Shown: positions 1 to 15,008, counted from the stretch's first letter. The stretch: DNA of 28,366 nucleotides from Pelargonium cotyledonis (GCA_036897625.1 JAYMTA010000459.1:1-28366); one strand, 5' to 3'. Program-made: numbers and translations. Notes: generated by a model not told the origin, from the letters alone.

Positions 1-364
1 TTTAAATAAAAAACAATTATCCATAACAAATTTGAAAAAGATAATTATCTCTTCAAATTGTTTTATTAAGATGATTTAATTTATTGAAGAAATAATTTTA
101 AATTGTAAATTAATGACACATGTCATTCAATTGAATATTTAATTAAAAATTTGAGACTGATACATGTCACATAGATAGATAAGGACTTCTCTTTAATATA
201 TATTAGATTACATAGTTTTTTTCGAGTTCTCTCGATCAACGCGGAGTAATGAATCTTTATTTATGTTCACTCTAGTAGTCCCTACCGTGGAAGTGAATGT
301 GCTTGCAAGATTCTGCATAAAAATAAAACATACAAGCGTGGAACGAGTTAGAGTTGAAAACACT

Positions 365-835
365 ACAAGACCCGACTAATTTACTAGTTTCATGCTAAAA
401 CAATCTTTTAACTATTGAAAATAGACCAAATAGTTATATATATGTTACTTAACAATCATTAGTTTTTCTATCAACGTCGTTAGATTTATGCTAAAACAAA
501 CTTCAACGTCAATTTCTCTTAGTTTTTATTTTAATTTTGGTGAACTATTAGGATCTGGCCAATTTATTAATATCATGTTAAAATGGTTCATGAACTTTGA
601 AAACCGATCAACATAGTCTTTTGTGTTTACAACTAGTACATAGTTTTTCTTTCGATTTTGCTAAACTATCAATATTTGACTCGTTTACATATCTTATACA
701 AAATGATCCCTAAACTATTCGAGACCAATCACATTAGTTTTACTTTCGATTTTGGTTGGACTATCATAACTTGACCAATTTACTAGTTTTATTTTAAAAT
801 AGCCTCCGAACTATTGAAAACCGGACCAAAATGGT
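365..835 (+). repeat. Decayed tandem copies of a roughly 95-120 bp repeat
   Basis: A phrase of the type 'actattgaaaaccgaccaa' recurs with variation around 413, 594, 705 and 812. Each is preceded by a 'tttactagtttcatgctaaaa'-like phrase and followed by 'tagttttactttcgattttgg'-like text. Spacing between equivalent points is about 96-120 bp. The copies have many substitutions, so the array is old. An inverted copy of the same family lies at about 1823-1925 and forms the end of the SQE-like reading frame. Similar phrases occur near 3290, 12550-13480 and 19750, so the family is dispersed as well as tandem. Confidence 0.55.
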
Positions 836-920
836 CACAACCGTTACATTATATATCAGTTTCAATCATGTCACTAAAATTGACATAAGGCTCGTAGTAG
901 CTAGTCGCTATCATGAGACA

Positions 921-948
921 CTAGTTTTTAACCCGTGCGATGCACGGG
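921..948 (-). mobile_element. Helitron-type 3' terminus
   Basis: Read on the minus strand, a perfect 7-bp hairpin with a 3-nt loop (CCCGTGC ATC GCACGGG, 932-948) is followed by TTAAAAA and then CTAG (921-924), with a T as the next flanking base. A short GC-rich hairpin about ten bases before a terminal CTRR, and insertion at A/T, are the standard 3' end of Helitrons. The element body would extend rightwards in window coordinates through the AT-rich sequence after 948. I could not identify its 5' TC end, so only the terminus is annotated. No helicase or Rep coding sequence was seen, so it would be non-autonomous. Confidence 0.6.
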
Positions 949-1495
949 ATGCAAAATCTTATAATAAAAATATTATTGATCTAATTTATATTACAATTTA
1001 TCGGTGTTTACTTAAATAGTTTATTATATATTACTTTTAAATAAAACGTTATGTAATCATTCAAAATTTTAAAAAATTCACTATGGGACTACATATATAT
1101 ATATATAATTCAACGTATAATCTATGGTTTTAAAATAAGAGAATTTACAATAAAATTTTGACTAATAATGGTTTAAACCATAAGTTCATAATTCATATAA
1201 TCACATATAGATATATTGAATTAATAAAATTATTCAATCGCAATGAAGTAAAAATAACAAAAATTCCTAATGATAAAGGAAATTATTTTTTTATAAGTCT
1301 TAACGTATCGTTTTTAGCTCTAAAAGAAACATATCATTTTGTAACCCAAAATTATATCACGTTCAAATGAGTTTCTAACTAACTAAATTTTCAAATTTAA
1401 AATTTATATGTTGATTTCAATAATCAGTTGATTAAAAAAGTTAATCACTAATTAACTTAAGAAAAAATGAATATAAAAATTGTGAAGTGAGAATA

Positions 1496-1632
1496 ATGTG
1501 ATAATATTGTCCCACATTGAAAACTTCAAAGAAAAATGTCAATGAGAAGGTAATATAAAAGGTCTACTTGTGTCCCACATCGGAAAAATGAAAATGTGAT
1601 GAAGTGAGTAAAGTCTATATAAAGTGCACATC
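1496..1632 (+). repeat. LTR-like fossil scrap with paired 'gtcccacat' phrases
   Basis: Two copies of a 'tgtcccacatcggaaaaatg'-like phrase lie about 62 bp apart (about 1507 and 1570), followed by a TATA-like 'tctatataaag' at about 1614. This arrangement resembles the promoter-proximal part of plant LTR retrotransposon ends. No coding part, primer-binding site or partner LTR was found, so it would be a broken, old fragment. The family cannot be assigned, and a plain repeat is equally possible. Confidence 0.25.
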
Positions 1633-1822
1633 TTGTTTGCTATTAGCTAATGTGATCTAGTGATTGTTATAATGATTGTTATTAGTTATTTTTATTAGAT
1701 AATAGATGATTCTTTGTAACAGAAGGAAAATGAGAGGGCATTCTAGCTAGAAGCAAAGAGAATGCTTAAAATTGTAAGAGTTGATGAGGTAGCAACTCCT
1801 AGTGCTTTCTCACCAACCATAT

Positions 1823-1910
1823 ATGATATATATGTTGATTTCGGTCGGTTTTCAATAGTTGAAGAGCCGTTTTGGCGTAAATTTGGATCAAACACCAAGC
1901 TGGTCGGGTC

Positions 1911-1925
<15 letters not shown>
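1823..1925 (-). repeat. Inverted copy of the left-end repeat family, overlapping the SQE-like 3' end
   Basis: On the minus strand the text 'gaactattaggacccgacca' followed by 'caactattgaaaaccgaccg' matches the order seen at 541-616 on the plus strand ('gaactattaggatctggcca' then 'gaaaaccgatcaacatag'). The stop codon of the SQE-like frame (1911-1913) lies inside the 'aactattag' phrase of this repeat. Confidence 0.55.
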
Positions 1926-5885
<3,960 letters not shown>

Positions 5886-6851
5886 GATCTTGATTCTTGA
5901 ATATATATTGTATCAAATTAAATGTGCATCAAATTAAAAATAGCTTGAAATGTAGTTAATTAAATTTAATTTGTTGCTTGTTTGGTGGGTTATATATATA
6001 AAGAAGCTGGCTTTAATATAATGACAAGTTCTTGTACGACTTTGGTTGTGAATATCAGCTTGAAAAGCATGAGCCACACATCACACACCTACGCATATCA
6101 TTTTCTAAATTCTAGTTCTATACGTAGCTACACTTGAAGTTGCATGCATGCACGATATTGAAAGCCTTTTGAGCCTATTGTCACGTCCTGGAAAGAAAGG
6201 GTTTCTTTAAAGCGTCTTTAGGGTGATCTTGGTTACGCGATATGTTCTTATATTTGCGAAACGGATGAAAATTAGTGTATTTAATGGTGCAGGTATAATC
6301 TCTTTTGTCAATATATATGCTTTATATTTCTTAATGCTCATGGAAAAAGGTTGGTCCATCTCTTAATTCAGATGCTCATGAAAAAGGTCGGTACGTGACT
6401 GTTGTGAAGTCATATCAGACACAAATGTGTGAAAGATAAAAAATAGTACATCCAACTGTAAAACTCAATCGATTAGAAAAGGAGAAGAAAAAATCGGATT
6501 CGCATGATTGGGCCTTAATTTTATTTTGCTTCGTTATTTACTTAATCTTCGAATTTTGCAATCAATAAATAAAGTAAAATAAAATAAAGGGCCTAGGACC
6601 AATTACAAAACATACGTTAGGTCACACAAAAACACCAAAAATATGATACCATAAATAAAGTGCACATGAAATGACCATTATGCCCCTGAACAACACATTT
6701 TCTTACCAGTCTGTCCGAATCTAACCTTTCTTGTAACGGCTACTTTCATCAGATCATTTAAACCTCAATCCCTCTCTGTCTCACCCACAATCTCTCACTC
6801 GCCACGAAAACTACACACGCTATCTATAACGCTCCTCCCTCGGATCCGTAA
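5886..6851. promoter_or_regulatory. Divergent promoter region between the SQE-like and TPX2-like genes
   Basis: This 966-bp spacer separates two head-to-head genes. On the minus strand a TATA-type run (TTATATATATAA, about 5991-6002) lies about 107 bp before the SQE-like ATG, a plausible core promoter. On the plus side, pyrimidine-rich text at about 6765-6840 looks like the TPX2-like 5' leader. A 21-22 bp phrase 'atgctcatggaaaaaggttg' is repeated at 6333 and 6372 (period 39 bp). No other gene is seen here. Confidence 0.45.
6732..6742 (+). promoter_or_regulatory. MSA-type mitotic promoter element
   Basis: TGTAACGGCTA matches the mitosis-specific activator consensus YCYAACGGYYA at 10 of 11 positions, including the whole AACGG core. 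MSA elements are bound by three-repeat MYB (MYB3R) factors that drive G2/M expression of plant mitotic genes. The site is 110 bp upstream of the TPX2-like ATG, in the usual promoter-proximal place. The link to expression is inferred. Confidence 0.5.
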
Positions 6852-9800
6852 ATGGATGAGAATCTGGAGACATCATTGGTGCAGATCTTCGACGCCGGAG
6901 AAGAAGAACAGCAACTACAATGTGATGAGGACTTCTACGACAACATCGAAGCGCCCAAGTTCGTGGACTTCACCGCGCCGGAGCACCGCCGTCCCGACGA
7001 CGACCGCTACTGGTTCTGCATGCGTGTTGGTCAGTTTTCGTTTCTGGGTTTCTCATATTTCTAATTTTGGTTGTTGGGTTGTTGTTTTTTATTTGATGGG
7101 TTTCACTTGAATCGTTGAAATTTTTTAGTGGGTTTGAGCCAAAATATGTTTTTAGTTGCTAGATTTTGAGGACAATGGAAGAAAAGTTGAGAACTTTTTG
7201 GGTGGGTTGTGTCAGCTTAATGAGATGTACTTGTTGTTGTGTTAGAAACTGTAATATCATTACTAATTTGCAGATTTGGATCTGTCTATGAGAAATACCT
7301 GAGTTTTGGGGTCGGTGTTCATTTTTGGGTTTTTGGTATTTCTAATTCTGGTATTGATTTGTATCACCAATTTGAAGTTCTGTGGTTGTTTGGTTGGCTT
7401 TTTTCTGGTTAGATTTTGGTACTCTTTTGTGGGTCTGCCCTGAATCTTTCAAATTCTAAGTGAGATTGACCGATTGAGCCAAAAACATGTTTTTTGTTGC
7501 TAGATTTTGAGAAAAATGAAGAAAAAAAAATGAACTTTTGAGGTGGGTTGGGTCACCTTACTAAGATTGTAGGCACTTGTTGTCTTAAAACTTTACTATC
7601 ATTACTAAATTTGGACAGAAATCAGAATATCGGATATATTTCATTAAGTGTATTTGGATCTATCTTTGAGAAATAACTGGGTTTTGGGTCAGTATTCATT
7701 AATCATTTTTGGGTTTCAAGTATTTCTAATTCTGCTTTTAATTTGTGTTGTTGGGTTGTTGGTTTTTCCTGGTTAGATTTCGGTGCCCTTTGATGGGTTT
7801 AACCTGAATCCTTCAAATTTTTGGTGGGATAGGGTCAAACAAGTTTTTTTGCTCCTAGTTTTTAACTTGATTGAGAATATAGTTGAGCTTTTGGTGGGTT
7901 GTGTTAGCTTAATAAAATTATAGGTTCTTGATTTTCTGATATCATTGATAATTTGCACAGAAATTGGAGATTTTATTGAGTGGATTTGGATTTATCTTTG
8001 AGAAATACCCAAGACTTAGTAAAGTTTTGGCATTTATAGGGTTACAAGGTTTGTGGGTTTTTTTTTTTTTTGGCTCTAATTTTTTCTACTTAAATGGAGC
8101 AAATTTGGAAGTGGAATTAGTACTGATATGGGAAGTCTTAGAAATGAAAGACTCAAGTCACTCAAATAGATGTTTCAAGAAAGCTTTAAAATTGTAACTG
8201 CGGCTTTATTCATATAGCCTTGGAATTCCTTGGCAGAAATACTTACTTCGGGTTTCTATATTTTGTTTGTTCTCTCGATTCACCAAACGGTTAATGATTA
8301 TTAGTGCTTCCCTTGCTAGTGAATTCGGTTTCTTCGGTGCATGCTTTTCATTATCTTCTATTCCATCTGCATATGCATGTACTTTTTAGCTTTTAGTATC
8401 ATCATGATCGTCACTCACTTGTCAGTGATCGAATTTCCATCATCAAGCCTTCAACTATGTTTAACTTATACCTACTGTTCTCAGGATGTGACCGGAAGCA
8501 TGAAGAAGAAATAGATCCCGAAGCCATTTACAAGAACTTTGTCCTTCGGGTAATTAGTCTAGAGTCCTTTTTTTCATCTTGAATTGGTTTCATCAATAGT
8601 TTGCTTTATATGTAACAGAAGTTTATTAAACAGGTAATGGCAGCCCGAAGTCCCAATGTCCGGCTTCGAAGAGCACTAAATAGAAAAGCTTTGAGGTATT
8701 GAATTTTTTTATTTTTATTTTGTTACCTTCGCTTCTTTTGCTAATGTGAATGGACTTTGAGTAAACACTGTGTATATACTTTCTTTTTCCAGTACCAATC
8801 TGAAATGTCCGCAAACAGCTCCTCCAAAATCCTCCAGAACAAGAGCATCAAGATTTGATGTGATGTCTTCGATTTCTCAGAAAATGGCCGGTTGTGAAGT
8901 GAAAGGCAAATTAGTTACTAAGCTTTGTGCAACACCGAACACCAAGGCGAATAGACCAGTTGGTGGTGGCAAGGCTTTGACTACACCAAGAAACAGAAAG
9001 CGAGTCTCGAATCCACATCCCTTCAAGAGTGTTCGGAAACCTAAAGCACCAGATAATGTTGGATTGGCGAAGAACAAGGTGGTTGCAAAGGCTTTGTTTT
9101 TCCACTCTCCGAAGAAGGCAGTGAGAATTAAAGCTTCGTTGGAGTTGGATACTCCTATGAGAAAGATCTGCTCCGGAATGAAGAAGCTTGAGATCAACAG
9201 CCAAAGGAAACCCTTAGAAGCTTCCAGAAAGAAACTAGGTGCTAGAGAGGTCAAAAGTCGGGTTTTTGATTCGTTGCGAAAGGGTCAGGAAGTGAAACCT
9301 TCAAGATGTGCTAAAGGAGGAGGAGGAGATATCAAGAAGAACGAGATTAGACAATGTGATTCTTCGGTGCCTTATGACGATGACTCTAGTGATATGGAGG
9401 TTGACGAGAAATCAAGAAATGGCTCTCTAGATTGTAAGATCAATGCAGGAAATGTGTTGAAGTGCTTGACAGTTTTGGAAACCCTAAAACCATTACATGA
9501 GAATTCAGCTGAAACAATGCTGGACAAAGAAAATGGCAATGAAGTTGTGGATGGTGATGATAACGATCCTGCTTCAGTCCCTGGCGAAAAAATAAAAGTT
9601 ATAGATGCTGACGATGAAAACGGCAATGAAGTCCTGGAGAGTAATGATAAAGGAACTGCTTCAATCACCGACGAAAAACGAGATGTTATATATGGTGACA
9701 AAGAAAACTGTAACGAAGTCTTGGAGATTGATGATAAAGAAAATGCTTTAACCCCCGAAGAAAAACCAGAAGTTATGGTTGGTGATGATAACAAAGAAAA

Positions 9801-11225
9801 TGCATCAGTAGCACCCGATGACAAAGAAAACGGCAATGAAGCCATGGAGAGTGATGATAAAGAAAATGCATCTCTCCCCGACGCTAACAGGTGCGAGCTT
9901 TATGCAATCTATGCGTTATATTTGTTCGGGATTTTAATTCCATTCTAATGATTTTTTTTGTCCAATGATCACAGAGAACGGGGTCTTAATCAGGGACTCG
10001 GACACAACAAAATTCCCGGGAAGCAGAAGAATTCCAAATGCTGTACCCCAAAGGTGGATTTGTTAACTAAGAACTTTTAACTGTTATTTTGATTTACTCA
10101 TTATTTGATTTTTAGCTGTTCAGTATCTGATCTTTTACGCGATATAAAATTGAAACAGGTGAAAGTCTTGGGCAAGACAATCAAAGATACTAGTACCTCT
10201 GCGGCTAATGGCATGCAAGCGCTGAAGTACAGAAAACCAAAGCCTACTAATCCGAAGCCTTTTAGGCTGAGAACTGATGTATGCAAATTTTTGTTGGCGA
10301 GTTTTTGGCGTTTGGGCTAAAATGAGATTCTAGAGTCGTTCTCATGACCGAAAAATCATAATGATTCTTGATTCTCATTTCCGATTGTTTCAGGAAAGAC
10401 AGATTCTCAAAGAAGCAAACTTGGAGAAAAAAATCCTCCCACCTCTGAAGGAGATCACAAGTACCGTCCCGAGGCTCAAGGGTGGAATCTCTAGGAGAAA
10501 ACAAGTGGATACGTGTGAAGGCGGAGAAAGGGAGTCAGAAAAGCGAACACAGAAGGATCGACCTGTAAGCAAACAAAAAGAAGTCATGTTGGTTTCACTT
10601 TTGTGATTGTTGTTAATGTAGTAGAGACTAACCTTGAAACATTCTCATAACGATTATGATTTTCAGAGAAACATGGCAACTTGCACTACTCCACACCAGA
10701 ACACAAGCCTCGTTGATTTACGTGCTACAAAATTGAAGGACATGGTCAAGAAAAGGATCCAATCATCAACATTGACCAAACAACCTGCAAGATCGCAAGG
10801 GTGAGTTGCAAATTACCTATCCTTCAAGGCAAGAACATACATTATTTACTTCTTTATATAGTATTAAACTTGTTAGCTACTATACTCTCATTAGGGTTAC
10901 ACCAAGTAGGAAGGAAAAACCGACACACAAGACAATCGAAACATCACGAACAAAACCAAAACCCGAGACAAGTGAAAATGATGTTCTCCCAACCCGATCA
11001 TTGTCACGAGGAAAGAGGCCCACCATCCTGAAGGAACCAAATTTCCACACCATCCATGTACCGAAGCCAATCGAAGCATCAATACAAAAACCCGAGAAAA
11101 GTGAAAATGATGTTGTCACAACCCGATCATTGTCACGAGGAAAGAGGCCTACCATCCCGAAGGAACCAAATTTCCACAGCATGGACCGAAGAGTTGAACA
11201 AAAACGTAAGGCCCTCGTTGATTAG
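6852..11225 (+). CDS. TPX2-like (TPXL) microtubule/mitosis-associated protein, 9 exons
   Basis: Exons: 6852-7029, 8485-8549, 8634-8695, 8793-9890, 9975-10053, 10159-10278, 10394-10564, 10667-10800 and 10895-11225. All phases agree and give 745 aa. The N-terminus carries FYDNIEAPKFVDFTAPEH, like the Y-x-F-D-A-P-x-F-F-D-F motif by which plant TPX2-family proteins start and bind Aurora kinase. A conserved CDRKHEEEIDPEAIYKNFVL block and a basic region (FHSPKKAVRIK, about residues 204-214) follow. An acidic stretch at about residues 347-460 holds six KEN boxes. TPX2-style text comes next (NPKPFRLRTDERQILKEANL, then KEITSTVPRLKGG), and the tail holds two copies of RGKRPTI-x-KEPNFH. No membrane segment is seen. 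TPX2 proteins nucleate spindle microtubules and activate Aurora kinases; for this member such a role is inferred. The family call rests on remembered motifs. An uncharacterised plant nuclear protein family with the same N-terminal block is the alternative. Confidence 0.8.
7030..8030 (+). repeat. Three imperfect tandem copies in TPX2-like intron 1, each starting at a donor-like site
   Basis: Equivalent points recur: 'gtcagttttcgtttctgggt' at 7030 (the real donor), 'gtcggtgttcatttttgggt' at 7311 and 'gtcagtattcattaatcatt' at 7688. Each is followed by 'tatttctaattctgg', 'gatgggtttcacttgaatc', 'ttgctagattttgag', 'ggtgggttgtgtcagctta' and 'tttggatctgtctatgagaaatac'-like text. Copy lengths are about 280, 377 and 340 bp. 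The intron has grown by duplication of its 5' end, including the splice donor hexamer. Confidence 0.7.
8283..8293 (+). promoter_or_regulatory. Second MSA-type element, in TPX2-like intron 1
   Basis: CCAAACGGTTA matches the MSA consensus YCYAACGGYYA at 10 of 11 positions with an intact AACGG core. It lies about 190 bp before exon 2, so it could act as an intronic copy of the promoter element. An 11-bp motif with one mismatch can occur by chance, so this is weaker evidence than the promoter copy. Confidence 0.3.
9526..9867 (+). other. Cluster of six KEN-box degrons in TPX2-like exon 4
   Basis: Lys-Glu-Asn codons start at 9526, 9700, 9736, 9793, 9823 and 9859 (about protein residues 347, 405, 417, 436, 446 and 458). 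They are set in acidic repeats of the type D-D/N-K-E-N-x-N-E-V/A-x-E. KEN boxes are recognised by the Cdc20/Cdh1 (plant CCS52) activators of the anaphase-promoting complex. The repeat also holds a variant DDENGNE at about 9616 that has lost the Lys. The array looks like a repeat expanded around the degron. Confidence 0.65.
10934..11182 (+). repeat. In-frame tandem duplication of 43-45 codons in the last TPX2-like exon
   Basis: About 98 bp (10955-11052) recurs at 11084-11182 with a period of 129 bp. A wider match starting at 10934 and 11069 has a period of 135 bp because of a 6-bp indel. Each copy encodes SEND-x3-TRSLSRGKRPTI-x-KEPNFH. The periods are multiples of three, so the frame is kept. 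The copies are closely similar, so the duplication is fairly young. The KEPNFH phrase is conserved in many plant TPX2-like proteins, so a motif was copied and not just linker. Confidence 0.8.
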
Positions 11226-14200
11226 GTTTAACTTTATACGATACGATTATTTTTGTTGATGTTGTTGTTGTTGTTCAATTGATTCATTGAATTTGGTTTT
11301 GCTTGTTTAGATTAGATTGTGTGTGTTTGTAAGTTTGTATGTATTCATGTTAAATGTGGGAAATATTCTTGTATTGATTCTGTAGGAAGAGAACATGATA
11401 ATAACCTTGTTTTTCTTCACATTAAAGAATTTGTTTTTGTATCAATGAATGTTGATGTGAATTTGTTTTCATTGCCATTTTCATTTATGGTTTTGGAGTG
11501 AAGAACACTTTTACTATTGTTATATATGTATTATTTTTTTAATATTTTTACCATCTACTAGATATTATAAAAGTTAGACCAAAAAACATATTTATAATGT
11601 GCGTTAAAAGTTCACACCATCAAATTATTAATTTTGAGATAAATTTTTACTTCGTTTTACAATCAATGCAATAACTTAGGGCGAGATGTTAAAGGTGAGT
11701 TCACTAATGATTTATTTGGTTGTATATTATTTTGTGTACGTAGTTTATTAATGATATAATTTTCGTTGTTTTTATTTTCATCTCTGTATGTTTTGTCTTA
11801 TTATGGGTATAAAATTATAGTCAACTATTCAATTTTCTGCAATAATTATAGTCGTCAACAATGAAATTTATTAATTTTTCTTTTTTTTTTCCAACGCGCG
11901 TGGATAGTACAATACGCATTGTTCACATTCAAGAACAATAGTTAAATGTAAATAATTTTACTATAACGTTTTTTTTAGGGTCATTGATTTATTTTAGACA
12001 TAATTGAACTCTTGCATACAACGCTACAGTACGAGTCTTGTTTTGAGAAATACCGAAATTTGCTATATGTAATTCAATAAATTGCCGCCCATTTAAAAAT
12101 GAAAAACCGAACAAAAATTTTAACTGACTCTCAAAACGGTAAAAAAAAAAAATAAATAAAAAAAAAAAAATAAGCACAAACCCTCAAGACTTGAATTGAC
12201 AATAAAAAAAAATAGTCAAAATCAAATTTGACCATGTCACACATCACTAGTTTGACCTCAATTTCAATAGTTTTCAGTATTTGTTGACTACTTTTCTAAA
12301 GTAATTTCAGAAACAAGCCATGGGCAGTTATGTCTTTTCCACAAAAGACACACACGTGTTGCGTTTTCTTTCATGGATAAACAGAATTATTCATGCGTCT
12401 CTTTTCTGTAAATATCACAAAAGCATAGGGGCAGTTTGGGGACCATAATTCCATCCACCACAATTTGCTCCAATTCCTTTTTAGTAAATACAATGCAATA
12501 AATAAAATTTATCTAAAAAAATCATGACAATTACATTTTGAGTAATATTTCATTTTCAACCCTAAATTATTGTCTATTTTGTTTTAAATCGGTACATAAT
12601 TTATTTGTTTCTTCCAATTAAGTCTTCGTATAATCAAAGTTGTTTTAATTTGTTCCCCAACGTATAATCTTAATTAGGGTTGGCAATTAGACCGACCCGT
12701 TTAACTGGTACAAGTTTAGGCCAAGCTTTGCGCGAGCTTGGATAAAATAGAACGAGTTAAAAGTTACAACTTTACTTTCTTGACTGTTTTCTATCGATCA
12801 TGTCTGCTATTTACAAGTGGAGATAGTAATGCTCGCGAGCCGACGATCCAATCGCAAGCTCTAGTTTTGATGGTAAAGAGAGTTCATTGAATCAAAAAAT
12901 CTATCTAAAGAGGTCATAGAAAATACAATTTGGTGAGTATTTTCATTTTTCTATTTGTTTTAACTGACACCCATATTGAATTATGTTTCAATTAAGTACT
13001 CGTGTTATCAATATCGTTTCAATTTGGTCATGAGTTACGCAATTTTATTTTAAATTTGTACATCTCATCTTGGTGGGTCAAATTAAAATAATTTGACATT
13101 TATTTATTTGAAAATAAACTGATAACACGTGATATTGATATCAATTGAATTTGCAAATTTAACTAATGTAGGTCAAATTTGTATAGTTGGTAAAGTTGGC
13201 AATTCGGACTTGCACTCTTACTAAACCACTTTTTTGCAGTTTTAGATTGCATAAATTGTCCTGGTCATTTCTTGAGTCGAGTTGAGCAAATTTGAACAAA
13301 TCCATGTATTTTACGTGTAATCCCTAAATTCCAATACAGAATCCCCAACTTGTTCCCTTTTGGGTTTGGTTCAACACAAGCCTTCTGCAACATGATCTTT
13401 AAACTATATATAATAAAAAACACCTAATATGAAGGGCCAAATTGAAATAATTTGGGACATTATTAGAATATAATTGAAACAAAAATTAAATTGGGTACCG
13501 ATAATGCCACTATATATGATCAAATACATTTTTTTTTAATTATTGTTAGTAGTAATTAAAATACACAAACAATTACATAGGCTATCATCATTTTATCTTA
13601 AATAATGTGAAAATTATGAAATGACGCTTGTTATGAAACATATGTAATATTTTATTTTTTGCATATGTGTGTTGAAATGAACTATAAATTTATAAATTGA
13701 ACTAACTTGAAATAAAATTATACAATTAACAACTTGCGGTTTTTATAGCACTCGTACCGACTCTTTCCTCACTTTATTGTCTAATTTAATAATGTATTAT
13801 TAATTATATGAACTCTTAAAATTACTATTGTTCTATTTTCTTAACGTAATACTTCTTAAGTCTCAAAATGAAAGTTCTATTTTTTTATTATAAAAATTAT
13901 ACTAAAATAAGTGTTTTTATAAAATGTCAATATTATTTTTATAATAAATTAGATAGTATTCTTTAACATATCATCACAAGGAGTAAGGTCGGTTATAGGT
14001 GCCCCATCCCGCTACCTGATCATATAATTTTTCCCTAATACCCATCCCGTGCCCATTTTGGATGGGATCATCGGGTCTCGACGGGTTCAGACCAAATTGT
14101 CGTCCTTGGAACATTTTTGAGAGTACGAGGACTTAACGGAAACAAAAATTAAATTATGTGTCAATTCAAAACAAAATGGACATTTTCAAGGACTAAAATG

Positions 14201-14259
14201 AAACATTTTTCCTTACATTTTTATTTTTATATATTTTTATTATCCAATTTTATATTTTG
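11226..14259. other. Gene-free intergenic DNA with decayed repeats
   Basis: About 3 kb without a supportable gene. The TPX2-like 3' leader region follows the stop, with a (GTT)n run near 11255-11275. From about 12540 to 13480 come several phrases of the dispersed repeat family also seen at the window's left end ('caattaagtcttcgtataatc', 'caattaagtactcgtgttatc', 'gaagggccaaattgaaataat'). 'ttagggttggcaattagacc' at 12674 and 'ttataggtgccccatcccgc' at 13993 resemble ends of small hAT-like elements. 'taagtctcaaaatgaaagtt' at about 13857 resembles a Stowaway-type end without a found partner. A G-box-like ACACGTGT lies at about 12352. Confidence 0.5.
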
Positions 14260-14390
14260 TAGAATATAGATTGTTTCTGTATCCTCCATACAAATCCTCT
14301 CTGCTTCTTCTTCAACCTCTCCACCAGAATCTCGCCGGCGACACCTATATAGCTCATAGGAATCTGCTACGACGTCGCTTTCGTCAATAA

Positions 14391-15004
14391 AGGTGAGACC
14401 TTTTTGCATTTTCCATTTCTAGGTTTCGCTTATAAGCTCAATCAAATTCTCAATCCCTCATAATCAGAGCAGAATCTGCCATGGCCTCAAGCTCCTCACC
14501 GATGTTCTTCGATTTTCTCGTCCACCGAATCTCTTTCCGTCGCTCAATTTTCCAATTTTTGTATTCAAAATTTGTGGGTATTGAGTCCGTACCCACAAAA
14601 AATTGATGGTGGTGAAAAGATGTTGCGAGAATTTTGCATTCATTGGGAGGATATAGGGTTGTTGTTTTAGGTTTTTTGATGTTATTTATTTATTTATTTG
14701 ATGTTGATCTGTGAAATTTATGGAATTGTTTATTGGTGTTCTAGGGTTTGTTCTGGATCGCTGGTTAATGACTAGATTTCTGTGGATTTGACGAAGGAGG
14801 GTTTTTGGCTGCTGAGGAGGTTCATGATGTGGTTTTGAATCTTTTGATGTTTTTCTAGATAGATTAGATTTGGATTGTCTTGGATGGGTGATAAATTGTG
14901 TTATCTCAATTTGTAATTTAAAAAAATAGGAACTTGTTGGGGTTGAAGGGTTTTGGGTTTTGTTTGTATATTTGGGTTTTGATTATCATTTTGTGTTTGC
15001 TCAG
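14391..15004 (+). other. Probable intron in the SKIP35 5' leader
   Basis: A pyrimidine-rich leader (about 14260-14390) ends in AAAG|GTGAGA, a strong donor, at 14390/14391. A good acceptor, TTTGCTCAG|AGG, lies at 15002-15004. The sequence between is T-rich like a plant intron and holds several ATGs, which splicing would remove. The intron would place a 153-nt leader exon (15005-15157) before the start codon. Confidence 0.5.
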
Positions 15005-15008
15005 AGGC

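Larger units (their letters stand above)
1..1910. other. Repeat-rich intergenic region, no gene recognised
   Basis: This stretch is very AT-rich and holds no open frame that resembles a known protein. It contains a decayed repeat family (about 365-835 and, inverted, about 1823-1925), a Helitron-type 3' terminus at 921, and a short LTR-like scrap near 1500-1630. These are listed separately. The short open frames at 831-1019 and 1158-1370 have the composition of random AT-rich DNA and are not called as genes. Confidence 0.6.

Noticed and set aside
831-1370. Two short open frames at 831-1019 and 1158-1370 as possible small genes
   Set aside because: They lie in AT-rich repeat/Helitron sequence, have no recognisable motif and no splice context, and match random expectation.
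8877-9254. Antisense open frame opposite TPX2-like exon 4
   Set aside because: It is the mirror of a Lys/Ser-rich coding exon; long antisense frames are expected there, and its product resembles nothing.
9372-9845. 157-codon antisense frame opposite the KEN-box region
   Set aside because: Its Ser/Phe-rich repeats are the direct reverse image of the acidic KEN repeat on the plus strand.
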